Shown: positions 37,906 through 50,719, counted from the stretch's first letter. The stretch: 64,000 nucleotides of DNA from Argopecten irradians (GCF_041381155.1 NC_091139.1:8804383-8868382), one strand, 5' to 3'. The notes: a model not told the origin generated them from the letters alone. Translations and numbers: made by a program.

Positions 37906-40900
37906 ATGGCGGCGTCATATCGACAGGTGAGTTTTACTAAAAACATTAGCCGGGATAAAAATTTGACATTTGGTGAAATCAGCGATATTGTCGGAGACAA
38001 GTCTAGAACACGTAATGGATGTATACCATTAATACTGTATTAACCGTTGACCTGTCCAGTACGACCGCGATGGTCGGACTTTTATTTTGGTATCTAGTGT
38101 AAACAATGTATTGAAAGTAACGTAAACAACCGCGAGCCCGCTACAGCTACACTGTAGATGTACATTACTATACATGTTTGCAATATATTTTTTGGTCATA
38201 GTTGTTAAGTTTACGGTAAGGAACGGCTTCTTGTTATCATATTGAATCTGTACAGTTTACAGTGAAGATAGTGAATGTAAACATAAAAAATGCACAAAGA
38301 GCAAATTGACATCAACTATAAATAGGCATACCTGTATATATCGATTTAATAATATGGGAATTTCATTGGCGCCATTTTTAAACAATTTTTTAAGCGTCAG
38401 TAATGGTTTCGTGTTAGTTTTCACTGCAATTTAATTAAAATTTGATCTTCTATAATGTCGCTCTCCGGAGACCGTCCGTTCGTCCGCTTCTAATAGTTTA
38501 GTTATACGTATTTTTCAGCACCATTAATTCAGGGTTTGGTTTCGCGTTAGTTTATATTATTTTATATTATTGTTTGTGTTAATTAAACATATATATATAC
38601 ACGATTAAACATCAATTATTTTTCAAATGATGAGTATCGTGTATGCTCTGTCGGGGGTGGAACATCTTAAATAATTCATCAGCATCAGCAATTTTGTGTT
38701 ATGTTTTGTTCAATACACACATATATGCTTACCTTGAAATAAGTACGTAATTTGTCATATACTTCTCATTATAAGACGTTATGTCCATTTCTCACTGTCA
38801 TTTTCCTCCTCTGTTTTAACTTTAACACAGGGTACGGTGAAAGCATGCGGACCAGACTTCAACCCAGAGAGCGCAGCTCAGGCTTTCCACAAGGCAATGA
38901 AGGGCCTAGGTGGGTGACGCATTTTATTTCTACCAATACAATAAACATACTAGGCTATCATCGTCTGATGGCTAGAATACTAGTACGATACACAATATTT
39001 TCCCTGTGATTTCATTTCACGATATTCAGTGACTTGTCTTGGCACTGAAACAAGAGGAAGCGCTGGAAAAGTCATAAAAGCCCGGACTTTGACGAAATAC
39101 ATGTAAATACGGAGAACATTTTATAGTACATTCTTGAAACTCGTAAAAAATTGATTTTAATAAACCTTTCGTACACGCAACAAATGTACGAACAATTTTT
39201 TTGTGTATCTTTTTTTTTTATTTTCAGAAACAACACATTGTTTCATAACCATTTTGAAATAAATATTTATACCTCATTCATCTCATTCTTTCAACAACAA
39301 TTTCAAACTCCCTGGTTTGTGTTACAAATAATCATTCATATCGCTCATTTATCTTCAATTTCAGTTTCGCCTCTAGCATAAGCATTGCTATTGGTATACA
39401 TCATAATGTACGAACAAATTTGAAACGAAATATTTTTTTTATTTCCTCGTTAAATCGCAAATCAACTAGGAGATACTTCGCTGATGGCGGCCTCGTTGAA
39501 AGTGTACACACTTGTAGACAAGCATTGATGGTATTATAGATCTTGGTGGAGATAGGGGTTTTTCCCCCTCCTACACCGACTTTTGAGTTCCGGCTATGCA
39601 CGCACAGATATTATAGTGTTATTTACAAATATTTAAAAGTATCACTATTAACAAAAAATAAAATATCTATAAATTCCAGTCATAAGGACTGAAAATATGT
39701 ATCAATTTAAAATATTGGTGTCAAATGAATTGAGGGTACCCTATGTGTATACGTACTAGTTAATAGATTTAGTTTCATAAAATTTTGATCTATTTATAGG
39801 GTAGATTGATACAATGATATATAATGGGGAACACTGATACAAGTGGCGGGGCAATCCCCAAACAACTTGTACCTACTTAATGGTAAATGAGTATATAAAC
39901 CTGAATAGACTGGGGATTAGAATTGGTCTATAGGCTGCATAGGTGTTTTATAGAGTCTCTTTTGCAGTTTCCTTAGACCAAATCTATTTTAAAAGTTACA
40001 CTACCGGCCTCACTAAGGATGTTCACTTAGGACAAACTTGTTGTTAGTCTTCCAATATTTGTTGAGCTGAGTCTTAAAGCTGTTGATTGACTTGGCGTTG
40101 ACTACCTCGTTTGGTAATGCATTCCAGTGATTGATGACTCTATTGGAGAAGTCATTTTTTGTTGTATTCAGCCTGACCTGTCTCTTGAACAGTTTGTGGG
40201 TATTTCCTCGGGTTGACTGGTATGGTCGACTACTAAACATTGTGTCTGAGACTATTTTATCATGCTTATTAATAATCTTGTATAGTTGAATCAAATCACA
40301 ACGTTTTCGTCTATACTCCAGTGTAGGGAGACCCAATGTTCTAAGTCTGTCTTCGTAGGACAAGTCTTTGATATTTTTAATCCTCTTTGTAGCTCTACGT
40401 TGGACATTTTCGATTTTGATGATATCTTTTTGTAGGAATGGTGACCAGATGGTAGTGGCATATTCTAGGTGCAGTCGTACCAGGGATTTGTAAAGAGTTC
40501 TGGATATATGTTGGTCCATGTATGTAAATGTCTTAAAAATTACTCCTATGATACGATTTCCTTTTTGTGCTGCTATGTTAGCTTGTTCCGAGAAGTTCAG
40601 CTTCTCATCTATGATCACACCTAGATCCTTTTCTGTTGAGACTTTCTGGATAGTTATGTTTGAGGATTCGTTCCGGATGTTGTATTGGGATGTTTTCTCG
40701 TTGTTACCAATCTCCATATGTTTACATTTGGTAAGATTGAGAGTCATCAGCCAGTTCTCTGCCCACTTTACCATTTTATCTATACTATTTTGTAGTTCTT
40801 GTCTGCTACCCGGAGTAGAGATTTGTTTGTAAAGTTTGGTGTCGTCAGCAAACATTTTAACAAGGCATGGCACAACTTCTGGAATATCATTTACATAGAT

Positions 40901-43900
40901 CAGAAACAGTACTGGTCCCAGAACACTTCCTTGGGGAACTCCACTTGTTACAGGTAGACTATGGGAACGTGTTCCGTTAACAATTACTCGCTGTTCCATG
41001 TCCGTGAGAAAATTTCTGATTCATTGGAGAACTCTCCCTTTAATACCATATTGTTCCAGTTTGTGTAGCAGTCAGCTGTGACATACCTTGTCAAACGCCT
41101 TGCTGAAGTCCAGGTATATCACATCGGTATTGTGGCCTTCATCCATTGATATTGTCCAGTCTTCCAGGCATTCCAGTAATTGAGTGGTGCATGAACGTCC
41201 CTGTCTGAATCCGTGTTGCTCTTTTGTGAATAGGTTGTTGGTATCCATATGTTTGACAATTTCGTCTCTCACTATTCTTTGTAAAATCTTGCTAGGTACT
41301 GAGATCAGGCTGATTGGTCTGTAGTTACTAGGGTCTTTCCTTGAACCTTTTTTGAATATCGGGCAAACGTTGGCTTTTTCCATGGGTCTGGGAGTGTCCC
41401 TTCTTGGATTGATTTGTTGAATATAATAGTTAGAACACTTTTTATTTCATTAACTGTTTTTGCCAGCAGCATTGGATGGATATTATCTGTTGGTGATTTG
41501 TTAGGGTTGATTTTATTGATGGCTTTTTCAACTTGTGTGACAGTCACAGTAATCGTCTCAAGGGGTTCAGCAGTTTCTGGTTGGAAGGTGTGGTCTTTCT
41601 GTGATTCTTTCCTCTGCAGTAAACACACTGGCGAAGTATTTATTCATAGTGTTGGCTATTTCTTCGGAGGTCGATGTTAGCTCTCCTGATGGCATTGTAA
41701 CATTTCCAATCGTTGTAGCTGTGTTGGTTTTAGTTCGAACATATTTCCAGAAAAGCTTCGGATTTGTTTTTATTTTGTCAGCCAGGTCTTTTTCGTAGTA
41801 GTATTTGGAATGCCTCAGAGTTTTTGTAGCTCGGTTCCTAGCCATTTTATATTCAGCAAAATTGTGAGCGGATTTACAATGTAGGTATTTGGACCGCATT
41901 TCCGTTTTCGTCTAACTGCATCCTTAGCTGTTTTGGATATGTATGGTTTTGAATTTCTTTGGCTGCAAGTTTGATGTAGTGGAATGTTCTCCCTAATTTC
42001 CCTATCGAGTTGTTGACTGAAGACTTCCCAGGCTTCCGATACTGGCCACAAATACGTGTACTACACAGAAACCTCATCAAAATATATTGACATTTGTTTT
42101 AGTATATATGAGATGTTTGAAGCTGTCTTTGGTAGATTAATGCTAATATCCATTTTATTTTCCGTTTCTGGTTTTCTATCCAGTATGTAGACAGATCTAT
42201 AAATTACCAACTTACAGTTTGGACGTGATAATTGGAGCTCAAATCTGGTTGCATGATCTTAAGAGGCGACTTCTTTATTTTTTACTTATTTATTTTTTTA
42301 ATCTTTATTTTTTTAATCTTTCATATCCATTTGCTTTCTAAAGATTTATGTATTTATGTATTTCGAGATATCACTAAATGACGTGGGTGAAGAATGATTT
42401 AAAAAGTCTTGAACGTTCGTCCGTCTTCCGGTGATTGTGACGTTCATAATTTGACGAAATTTCGTCACAATCACCGGAAGACACATCTTTCTGCGAGAAA
42501 AATTGAAAACGGTATTTGCCAGCTCAATGAATATGGATGTGTCATATTTTTTGTATTTGGTGGATGGACTGATGGTATAAATGACAGTCATGGGTGTTTT
42601 TTGTAAATACGTAATTTGGAAAAATTATTTAAAAAAAAAACGTGATATTTACTGGGGCCAACTCAATGAATATGGATGCTTTCCATACATTTTTTAGTAT
42701 TTTGGTGATGGACTGAAATGATTATATATGACTGGCATGTGATTTTTTTTTTTTTGAAACGAGAATTGAAATAATTAATTAAAAAAATCGGGATATTACT
42801 ATTTAAAAAAAAAAAATCACATGACTCGTCCATATATACTCATATCAGTCAAATCCACTCATATATACAAAATTCCTTAAAAAAAAAAAAAAAAATGTAT
42901 GACAACGTCCATTTTCATTTAGATGTCCCCCTGAGCGTCCTTTGACAGTTCCCCTTGACGAAACTAATTGACGTCCCAGGCTGTGACGTCAGCTTGTACA
43001 TATATATAAATATAGGACCAAATCAGTCCCTTTCCCCTGAGACGTCATAAAAAATCTGTACTTTCCGACAAACGAAGGGAAAATTGAAAACGGGATTAAT
43101 GTTTCCGAAAAATTCGACGTAAATTCGTATTTTTCACCCACGTCGTTTCAGTGATTTTGGTGTCTCGAAATCGACATATTGGGCTCAAAAAAACCAAACC
43201 AATCCACAGTGTATTTTAAGGGAAAATTTGGTTTCTACCGAGTGTACGCATGTCAGGGTATGGACCCTGTGACATACTATGTATTCCTTATTGCAACAAT
43301 TAAGAGGGTATCGCACGATGAAGACCACGGCCTCTACGATTATCGGAAGTAGCCTATATTGCTTAGCAACCATTATTCGACGCATCTGGTGCTGTATCCC
43401 GTTGTCTTTAATATGGTATTGCCTATGCAAATAGTGGAAATCAAATACAAAGTAACAACATAAATATAAAATTGGGACGTGAGCTAAAACCATTTCCATA
43501 ATTCCAATGGGTTAACAGTTTTGAAATATTTGACCTTGGACATGAGCAATACTTGTCTCTAGTGCAATTGTAACTTACATGTATATCCATATAAATTGCA
43601 TTATCAAAATGTTGATAAGTAAACCTACGTTTTGATATGTTTTAGCGTCATTATATGCGGGTACTTCTTACATTTTTATAAAGGTACGGATGAGAAGGCT
43701 ATCATTAACCTCTTGTCTGGGCATTGTAACAGCGAGCGTCAGGAGATTAACGCCATTTCAAAGTCATGTTTTGGAGCGGTAAGTACAAGGTCATAGTTTG
43801 GAGCGGTAAGTGCCAAGGTCATGTTTGGAGCGGTAAAGTTTACAAGGTCATGTTTGGGAGCGGTAAGTCGTAAAGTCATGTTTGGAGCCGTTAGTCCAAG

Positions 43901-46900
43901 GTCATGTTTGGAGCGGTAAGTTACAAGGTCATGTTTGAGCGGTAAGTCGTAAAGTCATGTTTGGAGCGGTAAGTCGTAAAGTCCCATGTTTGGAAGCTAT
44001 ATAGTTAGTCCAAGGTCATGTTTGGAGCGGTTTTAAGTCCCGAAGGTCAATGTTGGTGGTGAGCGGGGTATAAGAATCCCCCAGCGATGAGAAAGTGGTT
44101 TGTTGATGCAGTTGTAAGTGTACAAGGTGGTTTTATCTATATGATTTAGGGTCCTCAGTTTTAACGGGATAGTCTGCTTACTCTAGACTAGTAAAGGATC
44201 ATTACTCATTACTACTGTGCCAATAAGTCACAAGATTTTCCAACACGATGACATCGTCTTCTGCTCTACTTAGCAAGTTAGTTTGATCTAAGATGCATGA
44301 TCCAGCAACTCCTAACTGTGAGCTTTATGAGATTTACAATTACCGGGGATGAGGAAAAAATGGGGATCAAAGTCCATTAGATTCTGGATATGTGATTTGT
44401 AAATATATCATTAGTTAAATCAGCAGTTTTTTTAAGTAAGTGGGTTGATGAAGATGGACTTCTGGTGGACAAAAAGCCCCAGGATTATTTTTTAAACAAA
44501 CACAGGATACCAAAGTTAAGGTGCTGCAAATAGTCGTCTGGTATAGAATTTTACCAACTAAAATTTTTCTATTCAGAATTAAGGTAGTGAATTCTCCGCT
44601 ATGTAAATTCTGTAGTGATGAAAATGAAACATATATACATTTGTTTTACGAATGTTCAAGGATAGCAAAAACTTCGTAAGGAGTTTGAGAAATGGTTACA
44701 TGAGAAAACCACTTTCAATGTTAGTTTATCACCATTATCAATACTGCTTGGACATAAACAATACGTTAAAATATAATGTCATTACTTTTCAAACAATATG
44801 TATATCATTGTAGAATTAAGAAAATTTATGTATGGTTTGAAGTACTTTAATTACATATATGTAAGTATTATGAGGCGGAAAAGGTTATGTATCAATCTAA
44901 AAATGAATATACAAAATTCCTTATAAGATGGGGAGGATGGCATGCATTGTTTGAAAAAGAAAACATTGAAATGCAGTTGTCTCTTTGACAATCCACATAT
45001 TGTAGATAGATAAAATGTTGGTCTTGTAGGGTTTGTGTAAATGTGTATGTCCAATTGTTACTTGTTGCATATATACAAAAAATGTAATGTAAGACATATT
45101 ATTGGTATTGTGATGAATTGTATTCCTTGTTCTGTGTAATAACATGTTCATGAAAATCAATAAAAAATTTGAATGAGAAAAAAAAGTATTGTAAGATTCA
45201 AATTGACATATTTTGGCATAATTGGTTTCAAGGTTATGTAAATTAAGAGAAGCAGTTTTATATCTTTTTAGGGACATAAGTGCAGGGATTATAGGTACTG
45301 GTGTTTGGGACAGTAGGGTCATCATGTCATATCATAAATCATGTTGTGCATAGCAGGTGACAAGGTCATTTCTGTAAAGGTCATGCCTGTAACTTAGAGT
45401 GTACCGCTTTCAAGGTCGTCATCAGCGGGTTCTGATTTTAGTTACCTTTGTTGCTATGTTTCCGATAAACTGATGTAGTCTAATAACTAATTTACAGATA
45501 CAAATATGTTGATAAATTGTGAATCTTTTTGTTGCAGAATCTAGAAGACAAACTGAAGGGAGAGTTAGGTGGCCATTTCCTGGAGCTGTGTCTGTGTCTC
45601 TTGATGCCAAGCTGTCAATTTGATGCCTGGTGTCTCCATCAGGCCATGAAGGTCAGTCATGTATCTCCATCAGGCCATGAAGGTCAGTCATGTATCTCCA
45701 TCAGGCCAGGAAGATCAGTCATGTGCCTACATCAGGCCATGAAGGTCAGTCATGTGTCTCCATCAGGCCATGAAGGTCAGTCATGTGTCTCCATCAGGCC
45801 ATGAAGGTCAGTCATGTGTCTCCATCAGGCCATGAAGGTCAGTCATGTGTCTCCATCAGGCCATGAAGGTCAGTCATGTGTCTCCATCAGGCCATGAAGG
45901 TCTGTCATGTGTCTCCATCAGGCCATGAAGGTCAGTCATGTGTCTCCATCAGGCCATGAAGGTCAGTCATGTGTCTCCATCAGGCCATGAAGGTCAGTCA
46001 TGTGTCTCCATCAGGCCATGAAGGTCAGTCATGTGTCTCCATCAGGCCATGAAGGTCAGTCATGTGTCTCCATCAGGCCATGAAGGTCAGTCATGTGTCT
46101 CCATCAGGCCATGAAGGTCAGTCATGTGTCTCCATCAGCCATGAAGGCATCATGAAGCCATGAAGGTCATGTGTCTCCATCAGGCCATGAAGGTCAGTCA
46201 TGTGTCTCCATCAGGCCATGAAGGTCAGTCATGTGTCTCCATCAGGCCATGAAGGTCAGTCATGTGTCTCCATCAGGCCATGAAGGTCAGTCATGTGTCT
46301 CCATCAGGCCATGAAGGTCAGTCATGTGTCTCCATCAGGCCATGAAGGTCAGTCATGTGTCTCCATCAGGCCATGAAGGTCAGTCATGTGTCTCCATCAG
46401 GCCATGAAGGTCAGTCATGTGTCTCCATCAGGCCATGAAGGTCAGTCATGTGTCTCCATCAGGCCATGAAGGTCAGTCATGTGTCTCCATCAGGCCATGA
46501 AGGTCAGTCATGTGTCTCCATCAGGCCATGAAGGTCAGTCATGTGTCTCCATCAGGCCATGAAGGTCAGTCATGTGTCTCCATCAGGCCATGAAGGTCAG
46601 TCATGTGTCTCCATCAGGCCATGAAGGTCAGTCATGTGTCTCCATCAGGCCATGAAGGTCTGTCATGTGTCTCCATCAGGCCATGAAGGTCAGTCATGTG
46701 TCTCCATCAGGCCATGAAGGTCTGTCATGTGTCTCCATCAGGCCATGAAGGTCAGTCATGTGTCTCCATCAGGCCATGAAGGTCTGTCATGTGTCTCCAT
46801 CAGGCCATGAAGGTCAGTCATGTGTAAAGTTCTCTGGTGTCCCCACCAGACCATGAAGGTCAGTCATTTGTTAATGGGTCTGGTGTCTCCACCAGGCAAT

Positions 46901-49900
46901 GAAGGTCAGTCATGTGTCTCCATCAGGCCATGAAGGTCAGTCATGTGTAAAGGGGTCTGGTGTCCCCACCTGGCCATGAAGGTCAGTCATGTGCATGTGT
47001 AAAGACGTCTGGTGTCTTCAACAGGCTATGTAGGTCAGACATGTGTTAAAGAGTCTGTTGTCCCCATCAGACCATGAAGGTCAGTTATGTATAAAGGGGT
47101 CCGGTGCCCCTGTCAGGCCATGAAAGTCAGCGATGTGTCTCCATTAGGCCATGAAGGTCAATCATGTGTAAAGGGATCTGACGTCTCCATCAGGCCATGA
47201 GGGTCTGTCATATGTTAAGGGGTGTGTTGTCTCCATCAGGCCCTGAAGATCAGTCATGTATAAAGATGTCTGGTGTCTCCACTGGGCCATGAAGGTCAGG
47301 TCAGTCATGTGTAAAGGGGTTTGTTGTCCCCATCAGGCCATGAAGGTCAGTCATGTGTAAAGGTGTCTGGTGTCTCCATCAGGCCCAGAAGATCAGTCAT
47401 GTATAAAGATGTCTGGTGTCTCCACTGGGCCATGAAGGTCAGGTCAGTCATGTGTAAAGGGGTTTGGTGTCCCCATCAGGCCATGAAGGTCAGTCATGTG
47501 TAAAGGTGTCTGGTGTCTCCCATCAGGCCCAGAAGATCAGTCATGTATAAAGATGTCTGGTGTCTTCACTGGGCCATGAAGGTCAGGTCAGTCATGTGTA
47601 AAGGGGTTTGGTGTCCCCATCAGGCCATGAAGGTCAGTCATGTGTAAAGGTGTCTGGTGTCTCCCATCAGGCCCAGAAGATCAGTCATGTATAAAGATGT
47701 CTGGTGTCTTCACCAGGCCATGAAGGTCAGTCATGTGTAAAGGGGTTTGGTGTCCCCATCAGGCCATGAAGGTCAGTCATGTGTAAAGGTGTCTGGTGTC
47801 TCCCATCAGGCCCAGAAGATCAGTCATGTATAAAGATGTCTGGTGTCTCCATCAGACCATGAAGGTTAGTCATGTGTTAAGATATCTACTGTCTCCACCA
47901 GGCCATGAAAGTTAGTCATGCATAAAGGTTTCTGTTGTCTCCATTAGACAATTAAGGTCAGTCATGTGTAAAGGTGTCTATTCACTGTAAATAACAACAA
48001 TTTTTGAATGATTTAACATAGTAACTATATGTAAAATTAATGTCCACTGTCCGCATTGAGGAGCTGTCCGCTATATACATGACATTTATATAGTGATTTT
48101 TGTTGGGGATTCCTAGCACTGTCCGTTATGGACAGGTGTCCGCTATATAGAGGTGTCCGCTATTGCAGGTTTGACTGTATATACCTTTGCATGATTAAAC
48201 ATCAAAATAATTAAAATTCAATTATTGGTAATATTTAAGAACACTTGTTTACATGCAAACATTTTGTTTGTTTCATTTTCAGGGTATAGGAACCAAAGAG
48301 ATCCGACTCATTGAGGTAATCAGTACCAAGTCTAACTCTGAAATGGCCACCATCAAAACTGAGTATAAAAACAGTAAGAATCATTTAATATTTGTACTGG
48401 ATTAGTATTATGAAAACTCTGTAGTGACTTAATGTGATTAAATTTCACGATTTACAGTTAAAAGGCTCTGTTGTACTTGTAACAAATCTTTTTGGCATCA
48501 ATTTATTTCACAGTTTCTTATATCATATAATTATTGACCACGAAAAACCTACACAGAAATAAGTTTACTGTGATCATGATTTTTAATCTATATTCACAGT
48601 AATTTACTGTACTAAACTAAGTATCAGTACAAAAGACTGCTGTTGCCACACAGGGACCTGGAACAAACTTTTAACCAACGGTATATATATAAATATATTA
48701 TAGATACTATAATATACATAATGTTGGTTAGAATTTCTTGCCAGGTCCCTGTGGTTACCTTTACATGTTGTTTCTTTCTGTTTGTAGTTTATGGCAGGGA
48801 TCTGGAGGGTGATATTGTGTCAGAGACCAGCGGACACTTACGTAACATTCTGGTCTCTCTGATCCAAGGGCGGCGGGACGAGGAATGTTACCTCAACAGT
48901 GATGTCATGAAACAGGACGTCAAGGACCTGTTTGAGGTAGGGATGAGATGGTGAGAATAGGAGTCTCTAAAAGGGAAGGGGTGAGAATAGGGGTCTCTAT
49001 CAGGTAAGGGGTGAGAATAGGGGTCTCTATCAGGTAAGGGGTGAGAATAGGGGTCTATACGGGAAGGGGGGAGAATAGGGGTCTCTATAAGAAAAGGGAA
49101 TGTAGTTTTATAAGGAAACTAAATGTGTTCTGTAAGAGAAAAGGAATGTGATCTGTGCAAGGAAAGGGTATGGTTTCTAAAAGGTACCATAAGGGGTTGG
49201 TCTGTGTAAGAAAATTGAAGGGTGGTCAAAAAGGAATGGGTGTTTTCTGTACAAAGAAAATGGCATGATCTGTACAATTGGGTGTGGTCTGCAAAAGGAA
49301 TAATTGGTCTGAGATACATTTAAATGGTTCAGTAAAGTATGTTAAGAAATTTACATAATTCATGTAGATGCCTTATTTGTTTTTTAAATTCTAGGCTGGA
49401 GAAAATATGTTGGGTACGGACGAGAGTGTATTTAACAAGGTGCTAGCCCTCAGAAGTGTGGGCCATCTCCAGGAGGTGTTCAAAATTTATCGCCAGCAAC
49501 ATCAGCAAGACTTAGAAGCCGTGATCGCTTCTGAGACGAGCGGGGACACCAAGGAAGCCTATTTAGCCATAGGTGATTCTAATATTAGCTTTTACCTCCA
49601 CTTGGATTAGCTAGCATTTCATCCTTACAGGCCTGACACAAGAATCTTTCTTGTATATGTTACCAGACTGTAACATAACTAAAGGGGAATTCAGTATAGA
49701 GCATCAATGCCATGATAGCTCCGTTGTGGACTGTGCTATGGTTCGGAAACAAAAAAGCAAATCAGTAATTGTTACTCTAGTATATAATTATCTTTTCAGC
49801 AGTTGATTAGAGAGAACAGAAATAAAATTACCGGTAATTGAAGATGTTACCAAAACTAAATAAACTAAATCCCTAATTGTCAACTGAAGTTATTAAATGA

Positions 49901-50719
49901 AGAAAACAATGGACAATTTTGTAAACTATACCAATGTAGGATTGTCACCAGGGATTAAAGCATGATTTATTTCTTTTAATGTTGCCTTCTTCAGCAGTAA
50001 TTACTATACATGGGCTTTCACCTCACTCATCCCTGAAAACACAATTAAACTCTTCTAATCTAATACTGGAGCAGTTCATTATGAACATTTTAGGGGTGAA
50101 TGAGTTAGGACCTAAAATTGTTAATTGTTAATACTGTTCCAGTGAAATACATCAAGGATCCGGCAGCATACTTCGCTGAGTGTCTGCATAAGTCTATGGC
50201 TGGGATCGGAACAAGAGACGAACGACTTATACAGATCGTGGTAGATCGATCAGAGGTAAGATCTTACTGTTTCCCATACTTCATAGGGATATCCCGTGGT
50301 TGCTAGGGAAAAGATAACTCTATCTTACACAGGGGGGTGTAAGACAGCTCACATGCGCTAGACAATAACGTGACGTCATCAATACATGCGGCGTAACCGC
50401 GGCGTCCATTGTCGATGACGTTATCAATTTTGACGCATAACCACGTTCGTGCGATAATGTTGCGATGAAAAAGCTGGAAAGCAACGGGAATTTCATATTT
50501 TTTCAAATAAGTATGGGAGAAAAAGAATCTTACATGGGTCTGTGAAACGTAGTATGTGTGGAGTATTTAAACTTCCTTTCTTATGGTTTACAGTTGGACC
50601 TAAAGGACATTGCAGAGAAGTACATGGAAATGTACAAGAAGGCTCTACCGACAGCCATAGCAGACGACACAAGCGGGGACTACCGTAAATTGTTAGTGCG
50701 ACTTACTAACCTGAATTAG
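37906..50719 (+). CDS. Annexin, four repeats, complete
   Basis: Calcium-dependent phospholipid-binding protein acting at the cytoplasmic face of membranes. Nine coding exons: 37,906-37,926, 38,831-38,909, 43,684-43,778, 45,538-45,651, 48,283-48,373, 48,788-48,936, 49,395-49,572, 50,143-50,255 and 50,594-50,719, all GT-AG and phase-consistent. They give 321 aa, the normal annexin length with a short N-terminal tail. Type II calcium loops begin each repeat: KGLGTDE (31-37), KGIGTKE (103-109), MLGTDE (188-193) and AGIGTRDE (262-269). Acidic cap residues follow in SGELGG/SETSG-type turns. Repeat 3 lacks the initial lysine-glycine of the loop, which may weaken calcium binding there. The exact annexin class cannot be assigned. 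Introns 2 and 3 carry LINEs; introns 3, 4 and 6 begin with tandem arrays. Confidence 0.93.
39800..42085 (-). mobile_element. 5'-truncated CR1/Jockey-type LINE in annexin intron 2
   Basis: On the minus strand, a linker (NIPLHQTCSQR, 41,815-42,051) leads to the reverse transcriptase N-terminal part (YRPISLISV, DFSKAFDKV, 41,072-41,383). The palm follows, with SGVPQGSVLGPVLFLIYVND and catalytic FADD. The long C-terminal region EKDLGVIID ... LEYRRKRCDLIQLYKI lies in one 328-codon frame (40,013-40,999). Two or three frameshifts split the RT, and the endonuclease is absent. The 3' end near 39,800-39,860 has 'gatacaatgatatataatg'-like simple sequence. It is inserted antisense to annexin. Confidence 0.9.
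42361..43170. mobile_element. About 0.8-kb MITE-like element with internal hairpin
   Basis: The termini 42,361-42,396 (tttcgagatatcactaaatg, acgtgggtgaa) and 43,131-43,170 are imperfect reverse complements. Inside lies a perfect 20-bp hairpin, 42,423-42,442 against 42,463-42,482, and two to three diverged copies of a roughly 135-bp block containing 'caatgaatatggatg'. A-rich and T-rich runs follow. No transposase. It lies in annexin intron 2 next to the LINE's truncated end. Confidence 0.65.
43761..44065 (+). repeat. Donor-anchored array, annexin exon 3
   Basis: The last 18 nt of exon 3 plus the donor (aagtcatgttttggagcg|gtaagt) are repeated about eleven times with a 26-30-bp period. Consensus copy: 'aaggtcatgtttggagcg' then 'gtaagt'. 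Most copies keep a usable gtaagt donor; the distal copies are degenerate. The array starts at the genuine 3' end of exon 3 (43,778). Confidence 0.9.
44440..45187 (+). mobile_element. 3' fragment of a Tx1/L1-like LINE in annexin intron 3
   Basis: One plus-strand frame encodes the L1-type C-terminus: WYRILPTKIFLFRIKV, then a CCHC-like SPLCKFCSDENETYIHLFYEC. About 500 bp of 3' UTR follow, ending 'atcaataaaaaatttgaatg' and an A-rich tail. It is heavily 5'-truncated, broken by stops, and in the sense orientation of annexin. It is related to the 33.6-35.8 kb fragment but covers a different part. Confidence 0.8.
45628..47980 (+). repeat. Large donor-anchored array, annexin exon 4 (31- and 46-bp units)
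   Basis: The exon 4 end 'tgtctccatcaggccatgaag' plus its donor gtcagt is repeated for about 2.3 kb. The proximal part (to about 46,825) is a near-perfect 31-bp array of about 38 copies. The distal part has diverged 46-bp-type units with an extra 'taaaggtgtctggtg'. That insert includes the exon's CTGGTG, so the 46-bp form looks ancestral and the 31-bp form a 15-bp deletion derivative. Every unit carries both a donor (gaag|gtcagt) and an acceptor-like tctccatcag. Confidence 0.97.
48948..49300 (+). repeat. Tandem array next to the annexin exon 6 donor
   Basis: Directly after exon 6 (TTTGAG|gtagggatgagatgg) a 30-bp unit containing 'ggtgagaataggggtctct' and 'atcaggtaagg' is repeated about five times to 49,095. 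More decayed copies continue to about 49,300. Two copies contain CAG|GTAAGG, a closer match to the donor consensus than the real gtaggg site. Confidence 0.8.
50262..50550. mobile_element. MITE family 2, copy in annexin intron 8
   Basis: Shares with 61,370-61,585 (opposite orientation) the blocks 'agagttatcttttccctagc', 'catgtgagctgtc', 'gatgacgtcac' and 'ctcccatactt'. The ends 'tttcccatacttcata' and 'aaataagtatgggagaaa' form inverted repeats. Non-coding. Confidence 0.6.

Noticed and set aside
40518-40832. Plus-strand open frames within 40-42 kb
   Set aside because: Antisense shadows of the CR1-like reverse transcriptase.
45640-46825. CRISPR-like array (31-bp repeats)
   Set aside because: The units are directly contiguous with no unique spacers, lie in a eukaryotic intron and derive from the adjacent annexin exon end.
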